Part shown: positions 35,677 through 45,493 of the stretch, one piece after another | How positions within the stretch are numbered: the stretch's first letter is position 1 | Layout of the letters: each line of letters starts with the position of its first letter | Assembly (NCBI GenBank): GCA_031472005.1 | Contig: PZJY01000002.1 | Location: forward strand, 1,612,001 to 1,676,000 | DNA length: 64,000 nucleotides | Origin: Tetracladium setigerum | Lineage: Eukaryota > Ascomycota > Leotiomycetes > Helotiales | Reading direction: 5' to 3' | Notes under the pieces: generated by a model | The model's input: the letters and a program-made list of their open reading frames with translations, nothing else | What the model was told of the DNA's origin: nothing | The model's database searches: none | Position numbers and translations under genes: made by a program

Positions 35677-35697
35677 CTACCTAAGTACCTTAGGTAG
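35677..35697. repeat. Perfect inverted repeat, 9-bp arms
   Basis: CTACCTAAG and CTTAGGTAG are exact reverse complements separated by TAC. The related palindromic core CCTTAGGTACCTTAG occurs at 14057-14071. It may be a dispersed intergenic motif or a factor-binding palindrome; nothing here decides. Confidence 0.7.
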
Positions 35698-36576
35698 CGA
35701 TTGTGGATTGTGTTTTTTGTGGTAGCAATGGACGACACCTCGACTGCCAAACATCTTAAAATCGAAATGTGTTGTTTGTTCAACACATTTGGCGCCACCT
35801 TAGCCTTTGGACGTGAATGAATTGGATAAACAGGTCGCGACAGCTCGAAACCTATTAATTTGTCACGTTTTTAGCATCGATGGTCCGGTATATTGCAAGA
35901 ACAGAAAAGAGAATAACATGATTCTGCTAACAGCAAAAACCGAAACCAAACTCAAATAGACGGACAATACGTTTTCTGTGTTCTGCCAGCGAGGAGGAAA
36001 TAGTTTCTGGCACATCAGCTGGTCAGGCAAATTTAATGTTATTTACTACCTATGCGGTGAATTTTAATTGAACTTACCTGGTTTTGGAGAACGTGTTGAT
36101 GTAGATGTGATGTTATTGATTCTGCAGGCGGTGTTAATTCAGATGGGTGCGGGGTCGTTTGAAGATTGCTTTTACTGTACTCACATTTGGGGTCTCTATA
36201 AGAGAAGGAGGGAGAAGTGAAATTGCTGTTGACTATAGTGTGATAATAAAGGGTTACCTCGTTGGATTCGGTTGATCAATATTCGTCGAAATAAGCAACG
36301 ACGAACAAATGCTATCATCGATGGAGAGAAGCTGTTGTGCCTTCGGAATCTAGGCGGGTGAAGTCTTAACCGCCACCGAAACTCGATGCCGACTTCTGGC
36401 CAAGCTTTCACTACCTCCTCTATTCTTTTGAACCTAGACTTTGATCTTGCATTGTGCTTCATTGTATCTCGTGCCACTGGTTCCCCCTATCTCTTGTTGT
36501 TCTTATTCTTTCCATGAGAAGTATAACTTCATTCTGGCGTAAACAAACCTCTCTCCGGAGCGTCTCCAAAGCAAGA

Positions 36577-37808
36577 ATGTTACATCATCTGATGGTGGGG
36601 ACTTGGACTCCTCCTGGAGCCATCTTTACCTTCGAATTCGACGATGAAGCTCTCACTCTCAAACTGATCAAGAGAACGCCCATTCCAGAGGATGAGCCGA
36701 TATCGTGGATGACATTTGATGTGAGTATTATGCGATTAGCCAGAGATGCGTACTAATTGGCATGTGTGTAGCATTCCAAAAAGACCATCTATGGCGCCGC
36801 TATGAAGAAGTGGTCAAGCTTCACGGTAAAAAGCCCAACTGAGATTATTCACAATGGTTCTCATGCAATGGGCCACGATCGTGAGTTTCAGAGTCCAATC
36901 CTTCGACTTGAGCTGACAATCTTCCAGCAAAAGCCGCCAGCAAGGACACCAACACCAGAGCAATTTTTGTGCTGGCCGCCAAGCAAGCTCCTTTCAATGT
37001 TTATGGGAACCCATTCTATGACAATGCTGGTTTTGGAAACGTTTTCTCTGTCAAGGAAAATGGAGCGATAGAGAAAGAGATCCAAAATTATGAGTATGAG
37101 CCAAAGACGGGCATCCATGGCATGGTCTTCGATCCTACGGAGACATATCTCTACTCGGCCGATTTGAGAGCCAACAAGATATGGACCCACAAGAAAGATC
37201 CCGAGACTGGGAAGTTGGAGTTGATTGACAGTATAGAGGCACCAGATCCAGGGGATCATCCTCGATGGGTTGCTCTACATCCCAGCGGCGCTTACCTGTA
37301 TGTTTTGATGGAGGCTGGCAATCGACTGGCTGTTTATGTTATCGATGAGAAAACTCACCGTCCGACTTTCACACACATCACCTACCCACTTATACCGCCA
37401 GGTCAGTTTCTCTTATTTATATCAAATAATCACACTAACCTCCTCTTAGGCATTCCCAACGCAAAAACCATGTATCGCAGCGACGTAGTCTTCCTCTCAC
37501 ACAGCAGTAAATATCTTTTTGCCACTTCTCGCGCCAATTCACATTCTCTCACCGGCTACATTGCGGCCTTCGCCCTGGGTCCTAAAGGCAACATCGAGCG
37601 CCAGATCTGCTTGAATCCTACCCCGACGAGTGGTGGCCATTCGAATGCTGTTAGCCCATGTGACTGGAGTGATGAGTGGTTGGCTTTGACGGATGACCAG
37701 GATGGTTGGATTGAGATTTACAGGTGGAAGGACGAGTTCTTGGGAAGGGTTGCGCACTGTGATGTCAAGGAGCCGGGTTTCGGAATGAATGCCATCTGGT
37801 ATGACTGA
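36577..37808 (+). CDS. 3-carboxy-cis,cis-muconate cyclase (eukaryotic CMLE, seven-bladed propeller), 361 aa
   Basis: Cyclises 3-carboxy-cis,cis-muconate to 3-carboxymuconolactone, the third step of protocatechuate catabolism in fungi. Exons 36577-36720, 36772-36880, 36928-37401 and 37450-37808 join in frame. Highly conserved segments are seen throughout: LMVGTWTPPGAIFTFEFDDE at the start, EDEPISWMTFD, GIHGMVFDPTETYLYSADL, GDHPRWVALHPSGAYLY, TPTSGGHSNAVSPCDWSDEW and the C-terminal GFGMNAIWYD. The Met at 36577 (MLHHLMVGTW) matches the family start; an in-frame ATG at 36514 would add 21 basic residues. Length is standard and no frame defect is present. The next gene downstream, in the same direction, encodes a candidate lactone hydrolase. 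Confidence 0.93.
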
Positions 37809-38207
37809 GGATCTGAGATTTAGAAGCATAGATGTAAAAATACTTCTTTGTATGCATTTACACACTCTTTTCTTCCCTGACTTTCATGATATTTTGACCA
37901 GGAAGTGATAGGTTTGACACGTGACCGAAATTGACCTTCTCTCGGCATTCAGGATGATCTCTTTACCGCGCAAGATCCCGAAACCTCGCTCCCCGCTCTG
38001 TTCAAGCTTCAAAAGGTTCAATCCACCATCATGGTGGGGTGGGTTTTAAGATCGGGAGCCTCGGGACTATGGTTCTTGCCATGATCAAACTTTTGTCAAC
38101 CTCGAGTCAGCAGATACAATTCTCTCCAGAACTTTACCTCGAAGCAACTCAACCTCCTTGACTTTGACTATCCACGGTCTCGAACTACTATACTACAGTC
38201 ACGAACG
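37809..38207. other. Short intergenic region, cyclase / lactonase fusion
   Basis: 399 bp between two codirectional genes. It serves as terminator and promoter; no distinct element is claimed. Confidence 0.4.
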
Positions 38208-39878
38208 ATGGCACCAAAACCGGGAATCCTGTACGTGACAATGCAGCCCAAAGACGGGTTAGCAGAGTCTGAATTCCACGACTGGTACAACAACGAACAC
38301 GGCCCAACCCGTCTACGTCTCCCATTCTGCGAAAATGGCTTCCGTTATCGAGCAACAGATCTCGAGGGAGCTCCTCCCTCCGAGAGCAAGCCAGAATGGA
38401 TGGCCATCTACGACATTACAGACATGTCAGCTCTAACAGAAGAGACTTACCTCCGTCTGCGCGATCCTCCGGTAAAAAGCCAACGTGAGGTTGATACAAT
38501 GAAACAGATCAAGGTGGATAGGAAATTGTATGATTTCTTTGGCGAGCAACACAGTCCGGAGTTCAAGAAGCTGGAGGAGGTTGAGAACGAAGGAGAGAAG
38601 ACTGTTATGGTTGGGGTGTTCCTGCAATTGAAGCCTGGAGAGGAGAACGTGCAGAAATGGGCAGACTGGTACAAGCAGGAACATATATCGATGCTGGCGA
38701 AAGTACCTGGGTGGTTACGGACAAGAATGTATGTCACAAGCAGCATTGACCCGAAAGCGCCCCTCGAATATGTTGCCTTTCACGAATACAAGCCTGTCAA
38801 TGGCCTCGCTGGTCCGGAATTCCAAGCTGCAGTGTCCACGCCTTGGGCTAAGGATGTTATAACGAATGTGGTTACTGGAAGAGGGCGACGGGTTTATGAA
38901 CTCTACTATACATTCGGTCCTGCCCCTCGGCACATCGCACCAACCCTTGCGGATTGGCAGTCTTCTGATGTCAAGGCTTCCATCACAAGGACGTTCTCTA
39001 CCTCAGCAGGTGGCGCTGGGGCAATCGAATCCTTCGTTACCACAAGTGATGGTGTGGAACTCCCATACAGACTCGAAGGCTCGACCGATCCCTCGGCGCC
39101 TTTAATCGTACTTATCAACTCGGTTCTCGTAGATTGGGGAATTTGGGATGGATTCGTCACATCCTTCTTCTCCAATTCTGCCAATTCGAAATATAGGGTC
39201 CTCAGGTATCTCAGTCGGGGACGTCAAACAGCTGTAGGAAACACACCAACGACTGTGGACGTTCTGGCCTCGGATGTTGTTGCACTCCTCGACGCACTGC
39301 GAGTGAAGAAGGCAGCGGCTGTTATTGGAGTTAGTCTCGGCGGCGCGACAGCACTGAATACAGCACTCAAATACCCATCCAGAGTAGCATCTTTTATTTC
39401 CTGCGACACGTCTTCCAAATCCCCTGCTGGAAATTCGAAAGCATGGGGTGACCGGATCGCCATTTCTGAAAAGGAAGCCTCCATCTCCTCTACCGGGCGA
39501 CCAATTGTGGGCGAAGAGCTGGCCGAATTGACTGTTCGACGATGGTTTGTAAAGGAAAGCTACGAAGACCCAGAGCTTGCGGGCAAGATTGGAGTTGTCA
39601 AGAAAATGGTTGAGACAAACGACCTGGAAGGTTTCAAGGGCAGCGTGACAGCGCTTTTCGAGTACGATTTGAGGGAGGAAATGAAGACCAGTCAAGTCAA
39701 AGGCGCCTTTGTGGTAGGTGGTGGGGATGGTGTGTTGCCAGGTACTATGAAAGATATGGCTGCATCCTATGGAATACATGGCGCTGAGTACGTGGTCATT
39801 GAGCAAGCGGGACATCTACCAATGGTAGAACAACCCCAGAAGTTTGCTGAGGTTGTTAGCAAGTTTTTGAGTACATAG
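38208..39878 (+). CDS. Fusion: duplicated ferredoxin-fold (EthD/muconolactone-isomerase-like) domain + alpha/beta hydrolase of the 3-oxoadipate enol-lactonase type, 556 aa
   Basis: A single uninterrupted exon. Residues 1-250 hold two related alpha-beta segments. The first has ESEFHDWYNNEHGPTRLRLP and the second has VQKWADWYKQEHISMLAKVP; the W-Y-x-x-E-H signature is that of dimeric alpha+beta barrel proteins (EthD, muconolactone isomerase, DUF-type stress proteins). Residues 270-556 form an alpha/beta hydrolase with nucleophile elbow GVSLGG (Ser about 376) and catalytic His in EQAGHLPMVEQP (about 536), the spacing seen in 3-oxoadipate enol-lactonases. The hydrolase would open an enol-lactone to beta-ketoadipate. 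The N-terminal part could handle the isomerisation or decarboxylation before it, which is inference from fold only. The neighbouring muconate cyclase strongly supports a role in the beta-ketoadipate pathway. Confidence 0.87.
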   Translation: MAPKPGILYVTMQPKDGLAESEFHDWYNNEHGPTRLRLPFCENGFRYRATDLEGAPPSESKPEWMAIYDITDMSALTEETYLRLRDPPVKSQREVDTMKQIKVDRKLYDFFGEQHSPEFKKLEEVENEGEKTVMVGVFLQLKPGEENVQKWADWYKQEHISMLAKVPGWLRTRMYVTSSIDPKAPLEYVAFHEYKPVNGLAGPEFQAAVSTPWAKDVITNVVTGRGRRVYELYYTFGPAPRHIAPTLADWQSSDVKASITRTFSTSAGGAGAIESFVTTSDGVELPYRLEGSTDPSAPLIVLINSVLVDWGIWDGFVTSFFSNSANSKYRVLRYLSRGRQTAVGNTPTTVDVLASDVVALLDALRVKKAAAVIGVSLGGATALNTALKYPSRVASFISCDTSSKSPAGNSKAWGDRIAISEKEASISSTGRPIVGEELAELTVRRWFVKESYEDPELAGKIGVVKKMVETNDLEGFKGSVTALFEYDLREEMKTSQVKGAFVVGGGDGVLPGTMKDMAASYGIHGAEYVVIEQAGHLPMVEQPQKFAEVVSKFLST

Positions 39879-40453
39879 GTGGTGTTCTCGTATAGTAGGA
39901 AATGAAGCATGTTTATGCCTAGCTGGGGTGTAGTCTTCTTACTCGGCCTCGCCTTGAATACCTACTTATCGTCATCACTGAGCGTGCGATTGAGATGATC
40001 TGATAAGATTAGAGGCAGAAATGCCGTGCTTTTGACTCATTTACCACATCTCTGGTACGGAAGAGTTTCCGATACCGCTCCCACTTTCCATGTGGTACGG
40101 ATACGGAGTTTGGGAGGACCTCACAATTGGTCAAGGGCTCCACCATTACGGACTACGGACATCATTTTCATTTTAATTTTCCTATCTGATCCTACAATAC
40201 TGCTGCGAAAGGCAACACTATAAGCTCAATCTACCGTGAAATGCGGCGTTGACGCACAAGGGCGCGACTACCTACTGCTTTTGGGCATGCATGTCAAATG
40301 AAGCTATTGTGGATTCTCATTGCAGGGGTGTAGTATATATATACTCAAGAGCCCCTTCTCACTCTCCTCGGTATGCAAATCAATCAAGCATTTGAATTTA
40401 GCTTACTGGAAGCCCAACGCAAGACAACAGCCACTTGTTAAATATTCTTCGCA
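39879..40453. promoter_or_regulatory. Intergenic region carrying the MFS gene promoter
   Basis: 575 bp. A TATATATATA lies at 40334-40343, about 110 nt upstream of the ATG at 40454, and is the likely core promoter of the transporter gene. Confidence 0.5.
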
Positions 40454-42046
40454 ATGGCTTTGGACGAAAAGAAAGGCGAACACAGTATCGAATCTCCCCG
40501 AGACTCTTCGGAAAATGATACTAGTACACAGAATATTGATCTGGAGAAGGGGAATGATACGGAGGTAGAGACCGAGGCACTGCCGTTAGACAATGATCTC
40601 GTAAGTAAGGGTTTTGTTCAATCTTGTTTCATACTGACACTTCAAGGTAACGTGGGACAACGACGATGACCCTCTAAATCCATTCAACTGGACACAAACC
40701 CGCCGTCTCACCTCAACCCTCCTCCTCTCACTCGGTGGCCTCGTTTCCCTCATGTCTGCCTCCATGATCGCTCCCGCTCTGCCCCAAATCTCAAAAGACC
40801 TTCAGACAGATCTTACATCCACCTCCCTCATACTCTCAATCTACCTCCTAGCCTTCGCGTTTGGTCCATGATCATTAGCCCTTTGAGCGAAATATACGGC
40901 CGCAAGAAACTCTGGCTCATATGTCACATTTGGTTCATCGCCTGGAACACACTGTGTCCTGTTGGCAAGAGCAAGGGCCTGATGGTAGTAGGAAGGTTTA
41001 TGTCTGGTCTTGGAGGAAGTGTTGGAGTCGCCCTTCCAGGCCCAATAATGGCCGATATTTGGCCAATCGAAAAACGCGGGACTTCTCTCGCACTTTCCAT
41101 GTTCATGCCATATTTTGGTGCTGCCCTGGGTCCAATTTTGGGAGGATACACATCACAAAGCCTAGGCTATGCCTGGATATTCTGGATCGTCTCAATTTTC
41201 GACACTGTCCTTCTCGTACTCTCTGCAATCTTCATAAGCGAATCCTACGCCCCCGTCCTCCTCGCTCGTAAAGCCTCTAAACTAAGCGAGGAGACCGGTC
41301 GCTCATACAACACAATCTACACCGTCAAAATCCCCAATCAGACTTTTAAAACCAAAATAACAACCGCTCTCTCTCGTCCCTTCAAACTTCTTGCCACTAG
41401 GCCAGTAATCCAACTCAATGCCATCTACGTTGCCTACAATTTCGGCGCTTACACCATCGCTCTCACGACCTTTGCGCAAATTTGGACAGGTCGATATCAT
41501 CAATCTACTTCTGCTTCCGGTCTACACTATATCGCCATCTCAATCGGTTCCGCTGGCAGTTCACAGGTCACAGGCTACCTAACCGACATCGTCTGGGCAT
41601 CTCTCAATCGTCGCGCCATCGCAAAGGGCAAAACACATACACCTGAGTTCCGCGTTCCTCTCATGCTCCCAGGCACAATTCTCATGCCTCTCGGTCTCCT
41701 ACTCTACGGCTGGTCTGCGCAGAAGACTTTCCACTGGCTCGTGACCGACATTGGTATGGTTATCTTTGTCTTCGGGCTCATGTCGGGCACGCAGAGCAGT
41801 AATGCGTATTTGACTGATGAGTTTGGGATGCACTATGCGAGTGCTAATGCAGCGTATAAGTTTGTGACGAATGTGGTTGGGTTTGTGTTTCCGTTGTTTG
41901 CGGAGAGTATGTATGGGAAGTTGGGGTATGGGTGGGGGAATACGTTGTTGGCGGGTGGGTTTGTGGTGGGGGTGAGTTGGGTACCGGCTTTGCTGTGGTT
42001 TAAGGGTGAGAAGATTAGGGCTATGGGAAGGGGGAAGGTGTTGTGA
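40454..42046 (+). CDS. MFS transporter, DHA1-like (drug/metabolite:H+ antiporter type), one apparent frameshift, 515 aa
   Basis: Twelve-TM plasma-membrane transporter. Exon 1 (40454-40600) encodes a charged N-terminal tail; a GTAAGT intron leads to exon 2 at 40647, beginning VTWDNDDDPLNPFNW, the usual pre-TM1 segment of this fungal family. TM1 and TM2 end ILSIYLLAFAFGP. The frame then breaks and resumes as MIISPLSEIYGRKK, which contains the MFS loop 2-3 signature. One base is missing at the CC at 40866-40867, giving a TGA as written. The antiporter motif region GAALGPILGGYTSQSLGYAW is clear in TM5. Three genes downstream of the cyclase in the same direction, it could move an aromatic acid or catabolite, but many relatives are multidrug exporters and no substrate can be assigned. 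Confidence 0.87.
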
Positions 42047-45000
42047 GTGGAAAGGCCATACGGTCGAAAGGGTCCTGCGGGGGATGGATGTGTGATGATG
42101 GCAAAGACGAGATCGATTTATGTGACATGATATGGATGAATATGCGAGAGCGAAATAGAAAGGTCAGGGTAATGCTATTTGGTGTTTTGGCGTTGATAGA
42201 AGTATATATGAGATCTAAATAATATAGTATTTGAATACACAAGTAACAATAATCCAGATCACATATTCCGGTCCTTGATTTCTTTGGTTTCTGTAATGTT
42301 GTAACTGTTCAGAATAATCTTGTTCGAGTAAACATACAGTACAGTACCTCTCCATGGGCAAGTGGCGAGTTTTGTTCAATTGCCAGAATCATAATCCCGA
42401 GAGTGAAATGGTTGATGGTCGGTAGTCGGTAGCCGGGCCAGACTCTCCAACGGCAACACCCCTCATATCCCAGCCAAAGTCAAAACCACGAGATTTTGTC
42501 GTAAGCTTCTCTTTATACTGCACATCTTAAGGCAGGGTATGTTTTGGACTGAATAGCCGAGACAAGGTTAGAAAGAATGGCAACAACAAGAATCATTAAT
42601 TGTTTGAGGAATTTTTTCCAAAAAAAAACTCCTATCAAGTCCTCACGAAACGCCTCGCTCAAACATCCGTCAGAATTAATCGTGGTTACTTATTCTATTC
42701 TGATGGATAGCTTAAAGAATGATAATGATTACCCATGTTATTCTAAATATATACTTCAAGAAGTAAGGATGTGATGTTCGCTTTGACGAAATACGAAAGC
42801 TACCCCTCCCCCCACCTCACTACCACTGTAACTGACTCCAGCTTCTACATATCTATCTGCAATAACACCCGGATAAAGCAGGTAGTAAACAAGCACAATT
42901 ATGCCACAACCTACAGTTTCGAGTCTACGTCCGCGGGTAAACACGAGGTTAACAAGGTCAACAAGGCCACCAAGGTCACCAAGAATAGTATGAGACCTTC
43001 GCTTGTGCCTTGTGGTCCTGGACGAGTCACTCCGGGTCGTCTCGGTTGGGCCGCCCGTTGCTGGCCGGCGGTCAATTCTGATATCCGACGAATCGAATTG
43101 CATCCAATTTTCATTTAACACCCACTCATACTCGCGCGAGATATAGTATTCATCTCCCGCTTGGCTTGGGGGCGGCCACTACCTATTTCTTTGAGGGGGA
43201 AGGTTACATTTGTACTCCAGAAGAGGCGGTGAACAGGAACTTTATATTGTTTATGATGTGCTTTTTTGTCTGAAAGATTATTGTCTGTTGAACGGGTTTT
43301 GCGTTTATCTCTATTTTCTTCTTCTTTAGGGGGGAGTATTGAGGTTGATGTTGTACCGTATGTGACCAAAAGAAAAAACAATTAAAGGAACAATAACTTT
43401 GTGACGAGTCTCTTCTCATCGCCCTACTTGGACAGGGGAGATTGAAGTACAGATACACAATCAATACAAAATCAATGCACAGTTATTATTCCACTCTCTC
43501 ACGATTTCAATTGCCCTTCTCGATCTAGACGATCTAGAGGACAAACAAAATATTTCGGGAGTCGTTCCGACCGTTTCACTATTACCTAGAGTGTCAACTA
43601 TCACCAAATCACCTAATCTGAATGGCAGGACAACTCCGAATACATACTTTCTGGGACATCAAGTACCGAGGGGTCCCGCGTCTCAAACGCAGGCTTTAGT
43701 TGGACTGTTAAGTAAACCTATCAAGACTAATGCACTTCACTGATTCGGCGCTGGTGTCCTATCTTCGTGACAGCAGACAGCTCCATTGCTGAACGCCACG
43801 TGGAGAGGTGGCGGGAAAGCAATCGAGGCCGAATGGACAGCTGAGACCCCTAAAGGCAGGACAGGGGATTTCTCAATTGGATTTGTTTGGGAAGATGATG
43901 GTAGTGGTGGTGTCGGTGGTTGCTCAAAACGTTCGTCGACAGGTTGCGCGAAAAGTACTTATTTCAGAATGTTGTACGTCTGTCTAACTTCTATCGCTTT
44001 TCTCCGACAGGGTTTTGTTTGAGAAACAAATGTGACGGTTCCTGAAAGCAAAGCGAGGGGAAGGATGTACCGAGAAGAGAAGGTTTCGATTCCACATAAT
44101 GCCGTTGTTAAGTATTCACGTGGAAATAATGGGCCTAATTATTCTTGTTACTTGATTATTAGTTGGTTCTAGTCGCTTGACGGCTCGGGGATGAAGATTT
44201 TTGATTGCCATTCATGCTGGATCGCTCGGACTGGTGATATGTGGCAGGGGTCGAGGACTCTATTTGACCTTGTCTTTCGTGAATTTTGAACGCCAACATC
44301 GCAAGGACCCAAGTCATGGACAACTCTATTCCTCGTCGGCCCCTCAATCCTTCACGTGAAGCCCTCGATACAGTGCCGCACTACTACGGTGCAGATCCCA
44401 CGGGCAAAGTAGTAGTAGAACTCAATATGTGCTCGTTCGAAGATGTTTCCATGGAGGAAGCATGGGAAAAGGTTTGCTTCGAGCTACTTTTTGGGATATT
44501 TCTTGCATCCTCACCATCGGCCCCCCAGATCGACAACTCCCTGTCAAGGCTTCTGCTTCTATACCCGAGCGCCGCAGTTTGCGCAATGATCACTCAACTT
44601 TTCCAGGGCTCTGAGCGAATCAGACCCTGAACCTGCTGGCGGCTGCCAATGATCATCCCGAGGGCCAGAGAGGATGGTCTCCGCAATAGACATGGATCTG
44701 ACAGAACTGGGCTGTTTCGGCGCAAAAAGTCTAGTCGAAAGGGAGCCAGTAGGCTGGACTCACTCCTCCCAAGTATTCAGGTACCTTTCCCTCTCAGGCA
44801 AGGAGAAAAGATAGTCCAGCATTGCAAAATTGGCATCATCAAAGCAAAATCCCCTTTCTGTGACTCCATCTCCATTGAGAAATGGATGAGATGAACCACA
44901 GGGCACGCGCCAGCGGCCGTGATGTAATTTGTACGAGGGAAAGCTGGGAAAGCTGGAATGATGAATGTTGCTGTGTTGTGTTGGTTCTGTCCTTTTTTGC

Positions 45001-45493
45001 GTAACCACATTATATGCACTGCGACGATCTCCTGCAGGTTGCTCCTACATGTCGACGACCAATTTCTCTGTGGCTCGTCGACATATTTCCTGTGATCACT
45101 CCCTCCCCTCCCCCCATGAAAGATCGAACGCCTCCCAACAGGTAGTTGGTGAATTCCCTTGCTGCGATCGGAGGCTGCAACCAATAGTCACCCCTTGGCT
45201 TGATCCCGGATTTCGAGGCGCCCAAAGCGAGAGAATCATCCCGCCTCCCAAGCAGCTAAGCGGGTGGTGCACCGATATTGTTTGTGAGGAAAGGCATTTG
45301 GCAGCCGGGCGATCGAGTTTGGCGTCTTTATAAGTAACCTTTGCAGGCACACGTCCTCTCCTTTAGATGGGATATCGTACGATTCTTGCATCCTTCCATT
45401 CTCAAGTCTCCAGGGATTCGGTTCACACGATACAAGAGCTTCATTCAGTTCTGTTCGTAGGCGAGATTTGATCGAACAACTACACACTTCACG
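42047..45493. other. Long gene-poor region (3.4 kb)
   Basis: No confident gene. The frames present are short, overlap on both strands and lack splice context; the best one is listed separately at low confidence. I saw no terminal repeats, transposase or reverse-transcriptase motif, or target-site duplication, so a mobile element cannot be claimed. Base composition is mixed, without the strong AT bias of RIP-mutated DNA. Confidence 0.45.
44316..44630 (+). CDS. Possible small orphan protein, 104 aa
   Basis: An ATG at 44316 starts MDNSIPRRPLNPSREALDTV and runs through a plausible globular first half (HYYGADPTGKVVVELNMC, FEDVSMEEAWEK) before a hydrophobic second half and a stop at 44630. A GTTTGC...CCAG segment could be spliced in frame. 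No family recognised, and the frame may be fortuitous. Confidence 0.25.
   Translation: MDNSIPRRPLNPSREALDTVPHYYGADPTGKVVVELNMCSFEDVSMEEAWEKVCFELLFGIFLASSPSAPQIDNSLSRLLLLYPSAAVCAMITQLFQGSERIRP

Larger units (their letters stand above)
34327..36576. other. Divergent intergenic region
   Basis: 2.25 kb between the esterase and the muconate cyclase, transcribed away from each other. It separates the pectin block from the aromatic-catabolism block. No gene is supported; it contains the perfect inverted repeat listed separately. Confidence 0.5.

Noticed and set aside
39102..39815. Antisense frame of 237 codons under the enol-lactonase fusion
   Set aside because: The plus strand has a conserved alpha/beta hydrolase through the same bases; the antisense product has no domain.
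16899..40870. RIP or genuine pseudogenisation as the cause of the broken frames
   Set aside because: RIP makes C-to-T changes and stop codons, not one-base losses. Each gene has only one lesion and no other decay, and housekeeping genes are hit too.
15008..42046. Secondary-metabolite gene cluster around the monooxygenase and MFS genes
   Set aside because: No polyketide synthase, non-ribosomal peptide synthetase, terpene cyclase or prenyltransferase backbone gene is present, and the neighbours fit catabolism.
42047..45493. Transposable element or its remnant in the gene-poor region
   Set aside because: No terminal repeats, target duplication, transposase or polymerase motif, and no RIP-like AT richness could be seen.
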